This document shows positions 1 through 5,622 of a stretch of DNA of 10,593 bases, piece after piece. The position numbers and the translations under genes were made by a program. Origin of the DNA: Candidatus Scybalocola fimicaballi (lineage in GTDB: Bacteria; Bacteroidota; Bacteroidia; Bacteroidales; Paludibacteraceae); NCBI GenBank assembly GCA_002317115.1, contig DCIP01000206.1, positions 1,406 to 11,998 on the forward strand. The letters are read 5' to 3'. The notes below the pieces were generated by a model, which saw only the letters and a program-made list of their open reading frames with translations, had not been told where the DNA came from and did not search any database. Each line of letters opens with the position of its first letter. The first letter of the stretch is position 1.

Positions 1-684
1 CACGTCGCCAGAAGCGATAATCTTATCCATGTCCGACGCGATATTAGCTTTATACTTAGTGATGGCATCCACCATCGTCTTCACATTAAATACGAAGATA
101 CCTGCATTCCAAAGATAGTTGCCGGCAGCAAGATACTGCTTGGCAGTCTCAAGATTAGGTTTCTCCTTGAATGCCGCAACCTTATGAATCTCCCCGTCGA
201 CAGCATCAGCAGCCTGAACATAGCCATAGCCCACCTCCGGACGATTAGGTTTGATACCGATAGTCACGATAGCATTCTTGTTCGACGTGAAAGCAAGAGC
301 ATTCTTGACGACGCGCTGAAACTCCATCGGATTCATCACAACAGCGTCGGAAGGAGTAACCACAACGTTAGCCTCAGGATCCTCCTGACGGATACACCAG
401 CTAGCCCAAGCCACACAAGGAGCAGTGTTGCGAGCGGCAGGCTCAGCAAGAATATGGTTCGACGGGATAGAAGGAATCTGATCCTTGATAATATCCACAT
501 ATTTCTCGTTAGTGACTACCCAGAAATTAGTATCGTCGCACACACCCTTAAATCTGTCGACTGTAAGCTGGATAAGCGTGCGGCCACATCCAAGAATATC
601 AATAAACTGTTTTGGAAACTCAGGAGTGGAAAGAGGCCAGAAACGTGAGCCAATACCACCCGCCATAATAACTACGTGATTCAT
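1..684 (-). CDS. manC: Mannose-1-phosphate guanylyltransferase (GDP-mannose pyrophosphorylase), 3' end cut by window edge
   Basis: The 228 codons seen from the ATG at 684 start MNHVVIMAGGIGSRFWPLS and continue to an FPKQF motif. This is the nucleotide-binding signature (GGxGxRxWPxS...PKQ) of mannose-1-phosphate guanylyltransferases. Further in are EPAARNTAP, a TPSDAVV segment and VGYGYVQ, all typical of the family. The enzyme joins mannose-1-phosphate and GTP to give GDP-mannose in the cytoplasm, a donor for glycans. Single-domain members are about 350-360 residues, so roughly 130 C-terminal residues lie beyond the left edge. The start lies 4 bases after the manA stop, so the two are almost certainly co-transcribed from the promoter upstream of manA. 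A separate manA next door fits a single-domain enzyme without a fused isomerase domain. Confidence 0.95.
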   Translation of the reverse strand, partial: MNHVVIMAGGIGSRFWPLSTPEFPKQFIDILGCGRTLIQLTVDRFKGVCDDTNFWVVTNEKYVDIIKDQIPSIPSNHILAEPAARNTAPCVAWASWCIRQEDPEANVVVTPSDAVVMNPMEFQRVVKNALAFTSNKNAIVTIGIKPNRPEVGYGYVQAADAVDGEIHKVAAFKEKPNLETAKQYLAAGNYLWNAGIFVFNVKTMVDAITKYKANIASDMDKIIASGDV

Positions 685-688
685 AATA

Positions 689-1729
689 CTATATATGGAA
701 AAAGTCGGAAATGATTTTTCCGATTGATTTTTTATTATTGATAAACGCCTCCAGCACCTTGGCATTGCCATTCATCGGAATGATGTCATAGTCGGCAATG
801 GCAGCAGGGATCAGACAGCTGGAGTCAGCAGACAAGACGATTTCATCCCCCGTCGCACGCATTTTTATCTTGCAGTCAGCACCGATATTGGTGATGATGA
901 TAAACGAATCGTATTTGATCATGTTGCGATGGAACGAGCGAGCCGTCTCCACCACTTTGATACTGAAGAAAGGAGTGTTAAGCAGTTCATTAGCTTTCTC
1001 CGTGTCGACGCAATGAGCAGTCTTATATTCAGGATAAACTTGATAATCAATTGCTTTAGCTGCCAATTCAGTATGGAGTTCACGAGGTTTGCCGTCCAAA
1101 CCAAGACGATTATAATCATAGATTCTATAAGTGACGTCGGACGACTGTTGAACCTCAGCCAATTTGATACCACCACAGATCGCATGCACACGTCCGGCAG
1201 GGAGATAGAAGACGTCGCCCTTATGCACCTCATGTTTGGCAAGCACATCAGTGATTGTGCAATTAGCCACACGCTCCTTATACTCCTCAGGAGAGATCTG
1301 CTGACGGAAGCCAGCGTAGAGATAAGCCCCAGGTTTAGCGTCGAGGATATACCACATCTCCGACTTGCCAAACTTGTTATGCTCACGTCGTGCCATCTCA
1401 TCATTAGGATGCACCTGGATGCTAAGATCCTGGTTAGCCTCAATAATTTTAGTAAGCAGAGGCAATTGATTATTATAGAGATCTGCCGTTTGCTTGCCAA
1501 GAATCTCCACAGGATAGCGAGCGATAACATCCGTAAGACTATATTGCGACCATGCCCCATTCACCACCTCCGATTCCGAGTTAGGCACACCAGAGACAGT
1601 CCAATCCTCAGTGCCCCACACAAGAACCTTCTTGTTGGCTTTGAAGAGCATCGGATAAAGGCAGACGGAATTGTTGTCCACGCCTCCCAAAACTGATTTT
1701 GAATCTATGTCGGATAAACTGCTTACCAC
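689..1729 (-). CDS. manA: Mannose-6-phosphate isomerase, class I (zinc-dependent cupin)
   Basis: This 346-residue protein interconverts fructose-6-phosphate and mannose-6-phosphate, the step leading to GDP-mannose. Expected zinc ligands are visible: Q105 and H107 in SIQVHPND, E124 in GKSEMWY and H182 in AGRVHAI. The expected catalytic arginine is R202 in DVTYRIYDYNR. The frame opens after a TAA and begins with GTG at 1729; the first ATG is codon 27 (1649-1651). I kept GTG because the family-like LYP.. segment lies just before that ATG and a good promoter lies just upstream. That leaves about 23 residues of non-conserved N-terminus, so the start is uncertain. The usual stretch between the WGG motif and the GESWE motif is shortened: here it reads VWGTEDWTVSG, about 15-20 residues fewer than typical homologues as I recall them. 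It is followed by manC. Confidence 0.93.
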   Translation of the reverse strand: MVSSLSDIDSKSVLGGVDNNSVCLYPMLFKANKKVLVWGTEDWTVSGVPNSESEVVNGAWSQYSLTDVIARYPVEILGKQTADLYNNQLPLLTKIIEANQDLSIQVHPNDEMARREHNKFGKSEMWYILDAKPGAYLYAGFRQQISPEEYKERVANCTITDVLAKHEVHKGDVFYLPAGRVHAICGGIKLAEVQQSSDVTYRIYDYNRLGLDGKPRELHTELAAKAIDYQVYPEYKTAHCVDTEKANELLNTPFFSIKVVETARSFHRNMIKYDSFIIITNIGADCKIKMRATGDEIVLSADSSCLIPAAIADYDIIPMNGNAKVLEAFINNKKSIGKIISDFFHI

Positions 1730-1749
1730 TTTATTGCTATTTTATTTTA

Positions 1750-1780
1750 CAAAATTACTATTTTCATATAAAATCGCAAA
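1750..1780 (-). promoter_or_regulatory. Bacteroidota-type promoter for manA-manC
   Basis: On the minus strand TTTG (1780-1777) is followed after 19 bases by TAATTTTG (1757-1750), matching the -33 TTTG / -7 TAnnTTTG consensus of the Bacteroidota primary sigma factor. Transcription would begin about 7 bases further on, near 1743, leaving a leader of about 14 bases before the GTG at 1729. That supports the upstream start of manA. Prediction from consensus only. Confidence 0.55.
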
Positions 1781-1803
1781 TTTTAGACGGTTGACGTAGT
1801 CCT

Positions 1804-1839
1804 CGTCTTCGTCTTCGTTTTCGTCTTCGTTTTCGTTAA
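1804..1839 (+). repeat. Hexanucleotide array 1 (CGTCTT/CGTTTT)
   Basis: Six head-to-tail hexamers can be read: CGTCTT, CGTCTT, CGTTTT, CGTCTT, CGTTTT, CGTTAA. The array lies in the 260-base divergent region between manA and ssb, upstream of the proposed ssb promoter. The same hexamers recur at 2381-2454 and 2846-2875. Whether it has a regulatory role cannot be told from the sequence. Confidence 0.85.
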
Positions 1840-1882
1840 TACTCAACACATTACACAAATATTTTCAAATTAATTCACAATT

Positions 1883-1916
1883 TTTGCAATCAATTCAAAA
1901 ATAAACTCTACTTTTG
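1883..1916 (+). promoter_or_regulatory. Probable ssb promoter
   Basis: TACTTTTG at 1909-1916 matches the Bacteroidota -7 box TAnnTTTG. A TTTG at 1883-1886 lies 22 bases upstream, slightly longer than the usual 19-21. Transcription would begin near 1923, giving a leader of about 65 bases before ssb. No clear Shine-Dalgarno sequence precedes the ATG. Confidence 0.5.
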
Positions 1917-1989
1917 CAGTCGATTAAATGTTTAGTTAAATCAAAAATAACAGTAATTATTAACAATTAACAGTCAAAAAAAACAATCC

Positions 1990-2382
1990 ATGAACAAAGT
2001 TTTTTTGGTAGGTAACGTAGGAAGAGATCCAGAAGTGAAGTATTTGGATCAGAGTAAGGTTGTGGCAACATTTCCAGTAGCAACAACAGAGAGAGGATTC
2101 ACAGCTCCCGACGGCACAGTAGTGCAGCCACAGACAGAGTGGCACAGAGTGGTAGCGTGGGGGCACAGTGCAAAATTCGTTGAGCAATACATCAAGTGTG
2201 GCAACAAGGTGTTCATCGAGGGCAAGTTGTCGACTCGCAGCTGGGTGGACTCAGCTGGGGTGACTCGCTACACCACAGAGGTCGTTGTCGTAAACATCGA
2301 AGGCATGATGGCGAACAAGCCTAAGGAGGATGAGGCATTAGGTGATCAAGGAGCACCTGCACCGACTGCACCACCTTTTTAA
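1990..2382 (+). CDS. ssb: Single-stranded DNA-binding protein
   Basis: This 130-residue protein begins MNKVFLVGNVGRDPEVKY and contains TEWHRVVAWG (49-58) and GNKVFIEGKL (71-80), the OB-fold signatures of bacterial SSB. It coats single-stranded DNA in replication, repair and recombination. The OB fold fills about residues 1-105; the tail is short. The last ten residues are GAPAPTAPPF. The tip keeps the terminal PF that partner proteins bind, but has no acidic residue next to it; the nearest are E113, D114, E115 and D119. Canonical tips end in a run like DDDIPF. ssb-gldE-gldD is a recurring order in Bacteroidota; here an extra gene has entered between ssb and gldE. The stop codon runs straight into hexamer array 2. 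Confidence 0.96.
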   Translation: MNKVFLVGNVGRDPEVKYLDQSKVVATFPVATTERGFTAPDGTVVQPQTEWHRVVAWGHSAKFVEQYIKCGNKVFIEGKLSTRSWVDSAGVTRYTTEVVVVNIEGMMANKPKEDEALGDQGAPAPTAPPF

Positions 2383-2454
2383 ACGAAAACGAAGACCAAA
2401 ACGAAAACCAAAACGAAGACGAAAACTTTTCGTTTTGGTTTTCGTCTTCGTTAT
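2381..2454. repeat. Hexanucleotide array 2, convergent halves forming a large inverted repeat
   Basis: The left half (2381-2426) reads as AAACGA, AAACGA, AGACCA, AAACGA, AAACCA, AAACGA, AGACGA, AAAC. The right half (2427-2454) carries the complementary kind: CGTTTT, GGTTTT, CGTCTT, CGTTAT. The array begins inside the ssb stop codon. The halves can pair in two exclusive registers. One is a perfect 17-bp stem (2401-2417 with 2429-2445, 11-base loop). The other is a perfect 15-bp stem (2412-2426 with 2438-2452, 11-base loop). The longer stem can be extended outwards with 2388-2394 pairing to 2446-2452. It could end ssb transcription, but no T-run follows on the plus strand. Confidence 0.9.
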
Positions 2455-2469
2455 AAATAAAAGAATGTT

Positions 2470-2844
2470 ATGACAGCAAATGTTGCGAGGAATTTCAGAA
2501 ATTATCAAGTCTGGCAAGATTCCGTTTCTTATGCATCAAAAATCTATAAAGTAACAAATGGAATGCCATGGTTCGAGAAAAAAGGCCTATGTGACCAACT
2601 TCAAAGAGCAGTCGTCTCTATATCATCAAACATCGCGGAAGGTTCAGCAAAGCCATCAAATGCTGATTTTGCAAAATTTTTAGACATTTCACTTGGTTCT
2701 GCCTATGAAGTTGAAACTCAACTTTTAATATCAAAGGAGGTAGGTTATATCAACGATGATATGTATAATGATCTGATAAAAGAACTAGTAAATATCCAAA
2801 AACAGATAGCGGCATTTATAAAATATATACGAAACACACCGTGA
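2470..2844 (+). CDS. Four-helix-bundle protein, S23 / 23S rRNA intervening-sequence family (Avd-like)
   Basis: This 124-residue protein matches the S23 (23S rRNA-intervening-sequence, PF05635-type) family from end to end: FRNYQVWQDSV (9-19), GLCDQLQRAVVSISSNIAEGSA (39-60) and FAKFLDISLGSAYEVETQLL (67-86), then a helical C-terminus. Length is normal for the family. Members form small helical bundles, related in fold to the Avd accessory protein of diversity-generating retroelements. Some are encoded within 23S rRNA insertions, but most bacteroidal copies stand alone with unknown function. Here there is no rRNA, reverse transcriptase or variable repeat nearby. The gene is AT-rich compared with its neighbours, lies in the conserved ssb-gldE junction and is flanked by hexamer arrays, which suggests a later insertion. 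No promoter of its own was recognised. Confidence 0.92.
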   Translation: MTANVARNFRNYQVWQDSVSYASKIYKVTNGMPWFEKKGLCDQLQRAVVSISSNIAEGSAKPSNADFAKFLDISLGSAYEVETQLLISKEVGYINDDMYNDLIKELVNIQKQIAAFIKYIRNTP

Positions 2845-2845
2845 C

Positions 2846-2880
2846 AGTTTTCGTTTTCGTTATCGTTTTCGTATTTTTTT
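2846..2880 (+). repeat. Hexanucleotide array 3 followed by a T-run
   Basis: One base after the S23 stop codon come AGTTTT, CGTTTT, CGTTAT, CGTTTT, CGTATT and then a T-run to 2880. TTTTCGTTTTCGTTAT (2848-2863) matches TTTTCGTCTTCGTTAT (2439-2454) at 15 of 16 positions in the same orientation, so the S23 gene lies between direct repeats 409 bases apart. Confidence 0.88.
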
Positions 2881-2881
2881 G

Positions 2882-2889
2882 TATCTTTG
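2882..2889 (+). promoter_or_regulatory. Possible -7 box for gldE-gldD
   Basis: TATCTTTG matches TAnnTTTG. Transcription would begin near 2896, about 29 bases before the gldE start. No TTTG is found at the proper distance upstream; that position is occupied by hexamer array 3. If real, this promoter partly overlaps the repeat. Confidence 0.4.
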
Positions 2890-2924
2890 TACCAAATATC
2901 TTATGTTGAACTAATTTTATTGAT

Positions 2925-4262
2925 TTGGACATTTCAGTACTGTTTGATAGTTCCGCTGATTCTGGCCCCTTGCCGGAATGGTGCGTGTATGGTTTAGCAG
3001 CCACAATATGGGTGCTTGCTTCATTAGCGATTTTTGTATTCTCTTATTGCGAATACTTCCTTTTTTCGCTCTCTGATTCCGACAAAACCAAGATTTCGAA
3101 AAATGACTCTGCCGGTTACTCAGGATTGAAAAGTCTGCTTAGCGACGAGAAACATGGTTTGGCAACAGTGGTGCTTGGCTATTGGATTTCTATCGCAGCA
3201 ATCATTTCCGTCGCTTTAGTGCTTATTAAATATGTAGATTTCTGCATAAATCCCGGTAGCGACGAGGCATACTCCATCCTTACGACAGCAACGGTTCTTA
3301 TCTTCACCTTCGTCTGCATTCTATTCTGCGCCGAAGTGATACCACATAAGATCAGCAAGCAGAACCGTGTGGCTTGGCTCTACTACTCGTCGAAACCATT
3401 AAGATTGGCGTCATTCATATTATATCCGTTTGCGGCCCTGCTCAAACATTCGAAGTTCATTGAATGCCGTTTGGGAGTGAAGCGTCAGAAGAACATATCA
3501 CTGGATGAATTGTCTCAGACATTGAATTCAGACTCCATCAAAGACAAGGAAGAGAAAGATATTTTGGAGAGCATCGTCACCTTCGGAAGTATCTCCGTAA
3601 GCGAGATCATCCGTCCGAGAGTAGACGTGGTGGCTGTCAACTATAGCGACAAATACACGGATGTGCTTAAAGTGATCCGTGACAATGAATATTCCCGTAT
3701 GCCGGTCTACGACGGTTCGGTGGATAATGTGAAGGGAATTCTATATGTTAAGGATTTCCTAAACTATCTCGACCGTGGAGACGATTTCAACTGGCAGCAT
3801 CTTATCAGAGCACCATTCTTCGTGCCAGAATCGAAGAAGATTGACGATTTGCTTCGTGAGTTTCAGGTGAAGCGTATGCACATGGCGATCGTTGTGGATG
3901 AGTTTGGAGGCACGTCCGGAATCGTGACGATGGAGGATATACTTGAGGTCATCTTCGGAGACATCAGCGACGAGCACGACGTGGAGCAGAAACTCTACAC
4001 AGAGCTCGACAAACACAATATCCTGCTTGAAGGCAAGATGTCGCTAACCGATTTCTATAAGATCGACAAGATCGACGCGGGAGTTTTCGAGGCATTGGAT
4101 GTCGACGCAGATACTGTCGCAGGACTGATATTGTCGTTGAAGGGAGACATCCCGTCGCTCGGAGATGAGATAGTTCACGAAGGATACATATTTAAAATAG
4201 TATCTGTGGATAAAAGAAGAATTAAAAAGATAAAACTACGTTTGCCAGATGAAAAGAAGTAA
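2925..4262 (+). CDS. gldE: GldE family membrane protein (DUF21 + two CBS domains + CorC/HlyC domain)
   Basis: This 445-residue protein has the CorC/HlyC-type layout. A membrane DUF21-like region carries hydrophobic segments at about 21-42, 79-103, 118-139 and 160-175. Two CBS domains follow (about 228-285 and 292-348), the second with the hallmark DEFGGTSGIVTMEDILEVIFGDI. A C-terminal CorC_HlyC transporter-associated domain spans about 360-440. In Bacteroidota this protein next to gldD is the gliding-associated GldE; its biochemical role is unclear, and relatives are linked to divalent-cation transport. The frame opens after a TGA at 2907-2909 and has no ATG near the N-terminus. TTG at 2925 is the best start; the only other candidate is ATT at 2919. 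Its 3' end overlaps gldD by 14 bases, implying coupled translation. Confidence 0.9.
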   Translation: MDISVLFDSSADSGPLPEWCVYGLAATIWVLASLAIFVFSYCEYFLFSLSDSDKTKISKNDSAGYSGLKSLLSDEKHGLATVVLGYWISIAAIISVALVLIKYVDFCINPGSDEAYSILTTATVLIFTFVCILFCAEVIPHKISKQNRVAWLYYSSKPLRLASFILYPFAALLKHSKFIECRLGVKRQKNISLDELSQTLNSDSIKDKEEKDILESIVTFGSISVSEIIRPRVDVVAVNYSDKYTDVLKVIRDNEYSRMPVYDGSVDNVKGILYVKDFLNYLDRGDDFNWQHLIRAPFFVPESKKIDDLLREFQVKRMHMAIVVDEFGGTSGIVTMEDILEVIFGDISDEHDVEQKLYTELDKHNILLEGKMSLTDFYKIDKIDAGVFEALDVDADTVAGLILSLKGDIPSLGDEIVHEGYIFKIVSVDKRRIKKIKLRLPDEKK

Positions 4263-4827
4263 ACTACTGGTGATTACAATAATGGCGGCAATCATCACCG
4301 TCATCACAAGCTGCTCGAACGACGTGCCTCGTCCGCGCGGCTATTTCCGTATCGCATTGCCAGACAAGGAGTATGCCAAATTCGACAACGACTCATTCCC
4401 ATATAAGTTTGATTATGCCGACGTCGCCACTATCGAGAGACGAGGCACTAAAGACGAGCCATACTGGGTAGATGTCGTTTATCCGCGTCTGAATGCAAAA
4501 ATCTATTGCAGCTACAAGAAGGTGGACGGCAATTTCCGTGAGGTCAACGAGGACACACGCTCCTTCGTCTACAAGCATACGATCAAAGCCGACGACATCA
4601 CAGAGCAGCCATACCAGGATGATTCATCGAAAGTCTATGCCCTACTCTACGAGCTTAAAGGCAACACAGCCTCAGCCATACAGTTTGTGGCAACCGACAG
4701 TGTGAAGCATTTCTTCCGTGGAGCGTTGTATTTCAACAACACACCTAACCAGGATTCTGTGGCACCAGTGAGAGAGTATATCAGAGAAGATATCATCCGA
4801 TTGCTGGAAAGTTTGCGATGGAAATAG
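4249..4827 (+). CDS. gldD: GldD, gliding motility-associated lipoprotein
   Basis: This 192-residue protein starts with a lipoprotein signal peptide: basic MKRSK, a hydrophobic core, and the lipobox VITSC with Cys22 as the lipidation site. PRPRGYFRIALP follows, the hallmark start of the mature GldD family. The C-terminal half keeps the family pattern, including FRGALYFNNTPNQDS. GldD is required for gliding in Flavobacterium. In non-gliding Bacteroidales it is retained, probably for cell-envelope or type IX secretion-related work; this last point is inference. It overlaps gldE by 14 bases and clearly forms an operon with it. A 9-bp inverted repeat follows just after the stop. Confidence 0.9.
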   Translation: MKRSKLLVITIMAAIITVITSCSNDVPRPRGYFRIALPDKEYAKFDNDSFPYKFDYADVATIERRGTKDEPYWVDVVYPRLNAKIYCSYKKVDGNFREVNEDTRSFVYKHTIKADDITEQPYQDDSSKVYALLYELKGNTASAIQFVATDSVKHFFRGALYFNNTPNQDSVAPVREYIREDIIRLLESLRWK

Positions 4828-4835
4828 ACTGGCTA

Positions 4836-4875
4836 AGGGTGAAAAATTAATTGACATAGAATATCATTTCACCCT
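4836..4875 (+). terminator. Inverted repeat after gldD, possible terminator
   Basis: AGGGTGAAA (4836-4844) and TTTCACCCT (4867-4875) are perfect complements around a 22-base AT-rich loop. It lies 9 bases after the gldD stop and before the toxin-antitoxin promoter box. It could end gldE-gldD transcription, but no strong T-run follows (ACCTTTTAC). It could equally be a binding site near the module's promoter. Confidence 0.4.
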
Positions 4876-4884
4876 ACCTTTTAC

Positions 4885-4892
4885 TACATTTG
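4885..4892 (+). promoter_or_regulatory. Possible -7 box for the mntA-hepT module
   Basis: TACATTTG matches TAnnTTTG and lies 20 bases before the ATG at 4913, so transcription would begin near 4899 with a short leader. No TTTG is found at the right distance upstream, so only the -7 element is supported. Confidence 0.4.
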
Positions 4893-4912
4893 TAACAACA
4901 AGTGTATAGATT

Positions 4913-5215
4913 ATGAAAACAAGGCAAGAATACATAAAAATATTGTCAGAACACATCACTGAACTTACAGAAAAATTCGGAGTTCGTTCACTGATTCTAT
5001 TTGGATCTGTGGCTAGAAACGAGCACCATGAGGGAAGCGATGTCGATGTTTTTGTAGATATGCCACCAAAATTTTTTCAAGCGTGTGCTGCCGCAGACTA
5101 TTTGGAAGAAATACTAGGATGCAAAGTTGATCTTGTAAGAGACAGCAAAAACATTAGTGATTTCTTCCGCAAACAAGTAATGTCCGATGGAATTCAAATC
5201 TTCCCAGCAGCGTGA
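4913..5215 (+). CDS. mntA: MntA-type nucleotidyltransferase antitoxin (MNT domain)
   Basis: This 100-residue minimal nucleotidyltransferase carries the diagnostic GSX10DXD motif: G31-S32, then D43-V-D45, with a likely third acidic residue at D73 (CKVDLV). In MntA/HepT systems the antitoxin uses ATP to add AMP units to a tyrosine beside the toxin's active site, which disarms it. The 3' end overlaps the HEPN gene by 29 bases in another frame. That is typical of tightly coupled toxin-antitoxin genes with the antitoxin first. All visible catalytic residues are intact, so it is probably functional. The base composition is more AT-rich than the gld genes on both sides, consistent with acquisition. 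The call as a paired antitoxin, and not a stray nucleotidyltransferase, rests on the adjacent HEPN partner. Confidence 0.9.
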   Translation: MKTRQEYIKILSEHITELTEKFGVRSLILFGSVARNEHHEGSDVDVFVDMPPKFFQACAAADYLEEILGCKVDLVRDSKNISDFFRKQVMSDGIQIFPAA

Positions 5216-5582
5216 AATCACACTGCACACTTTACAACAAATAAAGCAAGCTATTCTTGATCTACAAGAATGGAATAGAGATGTTGAAAATCAAGATGAT
5301 CTTCAACATTCATCAGGAGGCATGCAAAAACTTGCGGGGAATTGTATGCTAATTCAAGCTATAGGAGAAGGTTTCAAACAAATAGATAAAAGAACTGAAG
5401 GACAACTTCTCCCAATGAGGCCGGAGATTCCGTGGAAATTGGTGATGGGTATGAGAGATCGTATATCTCATGGTTATTTTGAACTTGACGTGGAATATAT
5501 TGATGACATTATAAAAAATGACTTAGATTCTTTATTGAACGCGGTCAATGATTTAATCAAAATTGCAAGTCAAAATAAGTAA
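5187..5582 (+). CDS. hepT: HepT-like HEPN ribonuclease toxin (DUF86 family)
   Basis: This 131-residue, mostly helical protein carries the RX4HXY motif: R90, H95 and Y97 within MRDRISHGYFELD. This is the catalytic signature of HEPN toxins of the MntA/HepT class. In studied systems HepT is an RNase that cuts cellular RNA, and the tyrosine is the residue AMPylated by MntA. The preceding LIQAIGEGFKQI helix and the PEIPWKLVMGMRDR turn are typical of DUF86. The ATG at 5187 lies inside mntA; the nearby helix start (REITLHTLQQIKQ) supports this start. All motif residues are present, so the toxin looks active. The module lies between gldD and gldG, with only 40 bases to gldG, so gldG may be read through from the toxin promoter. 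Confidence 0.9.
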   Translation: MEFKSSQQREITLHTLQQIKQAILDLQEWNRDVENQDDLQHSSGGMQKLAGNCMLIQAIGEGFKQIDKRTEGQLLPMRPEIPWKLVMGMRDRISHGYFELDVEYIDDIIKNDLDSLLNAVNDLIKIASQNK

Positions 5583-5622
5583 TGATAAAAAAAATCCCAT
5601 TTAAGGGAAACAAAATGTCAAT

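Noticed and set aside
184..1696. Long plus-strand open frames opposite manC and manA
   Set aside because: They are antisense to two clearly conserved genes, and their translations show no family-like motifs.
2412..2452. Classical rho-independent terminator after ssb
   Set aside because: The stem is strong, but ATAAATAAAAG follows it instead of a T-run, so I list it as a repeat/hairpin only.
2470..2844. S23 protein as part of a 23S rRNA intervening sequence or a diversity-generating retroelement
   Set aside because: There is no rRNA sequence around it and no reverse transcriptase or template/variable repeat pair in the window.
1804..2880. Hexamer arrays as a CRISPR array
   Set aside because: Units are 6 bases in direct tandem with no spacers, and no cas genes are present.
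2816..3004. Minus-strand frame reading TKTITKTKT-like repeats across hexamer array 3
   Set aside because: The repeat peptide is a by-product of the hexamer period being a multiple of three. It overlaps the end of the S23 gene and the start of gldE and has no supporting motif.
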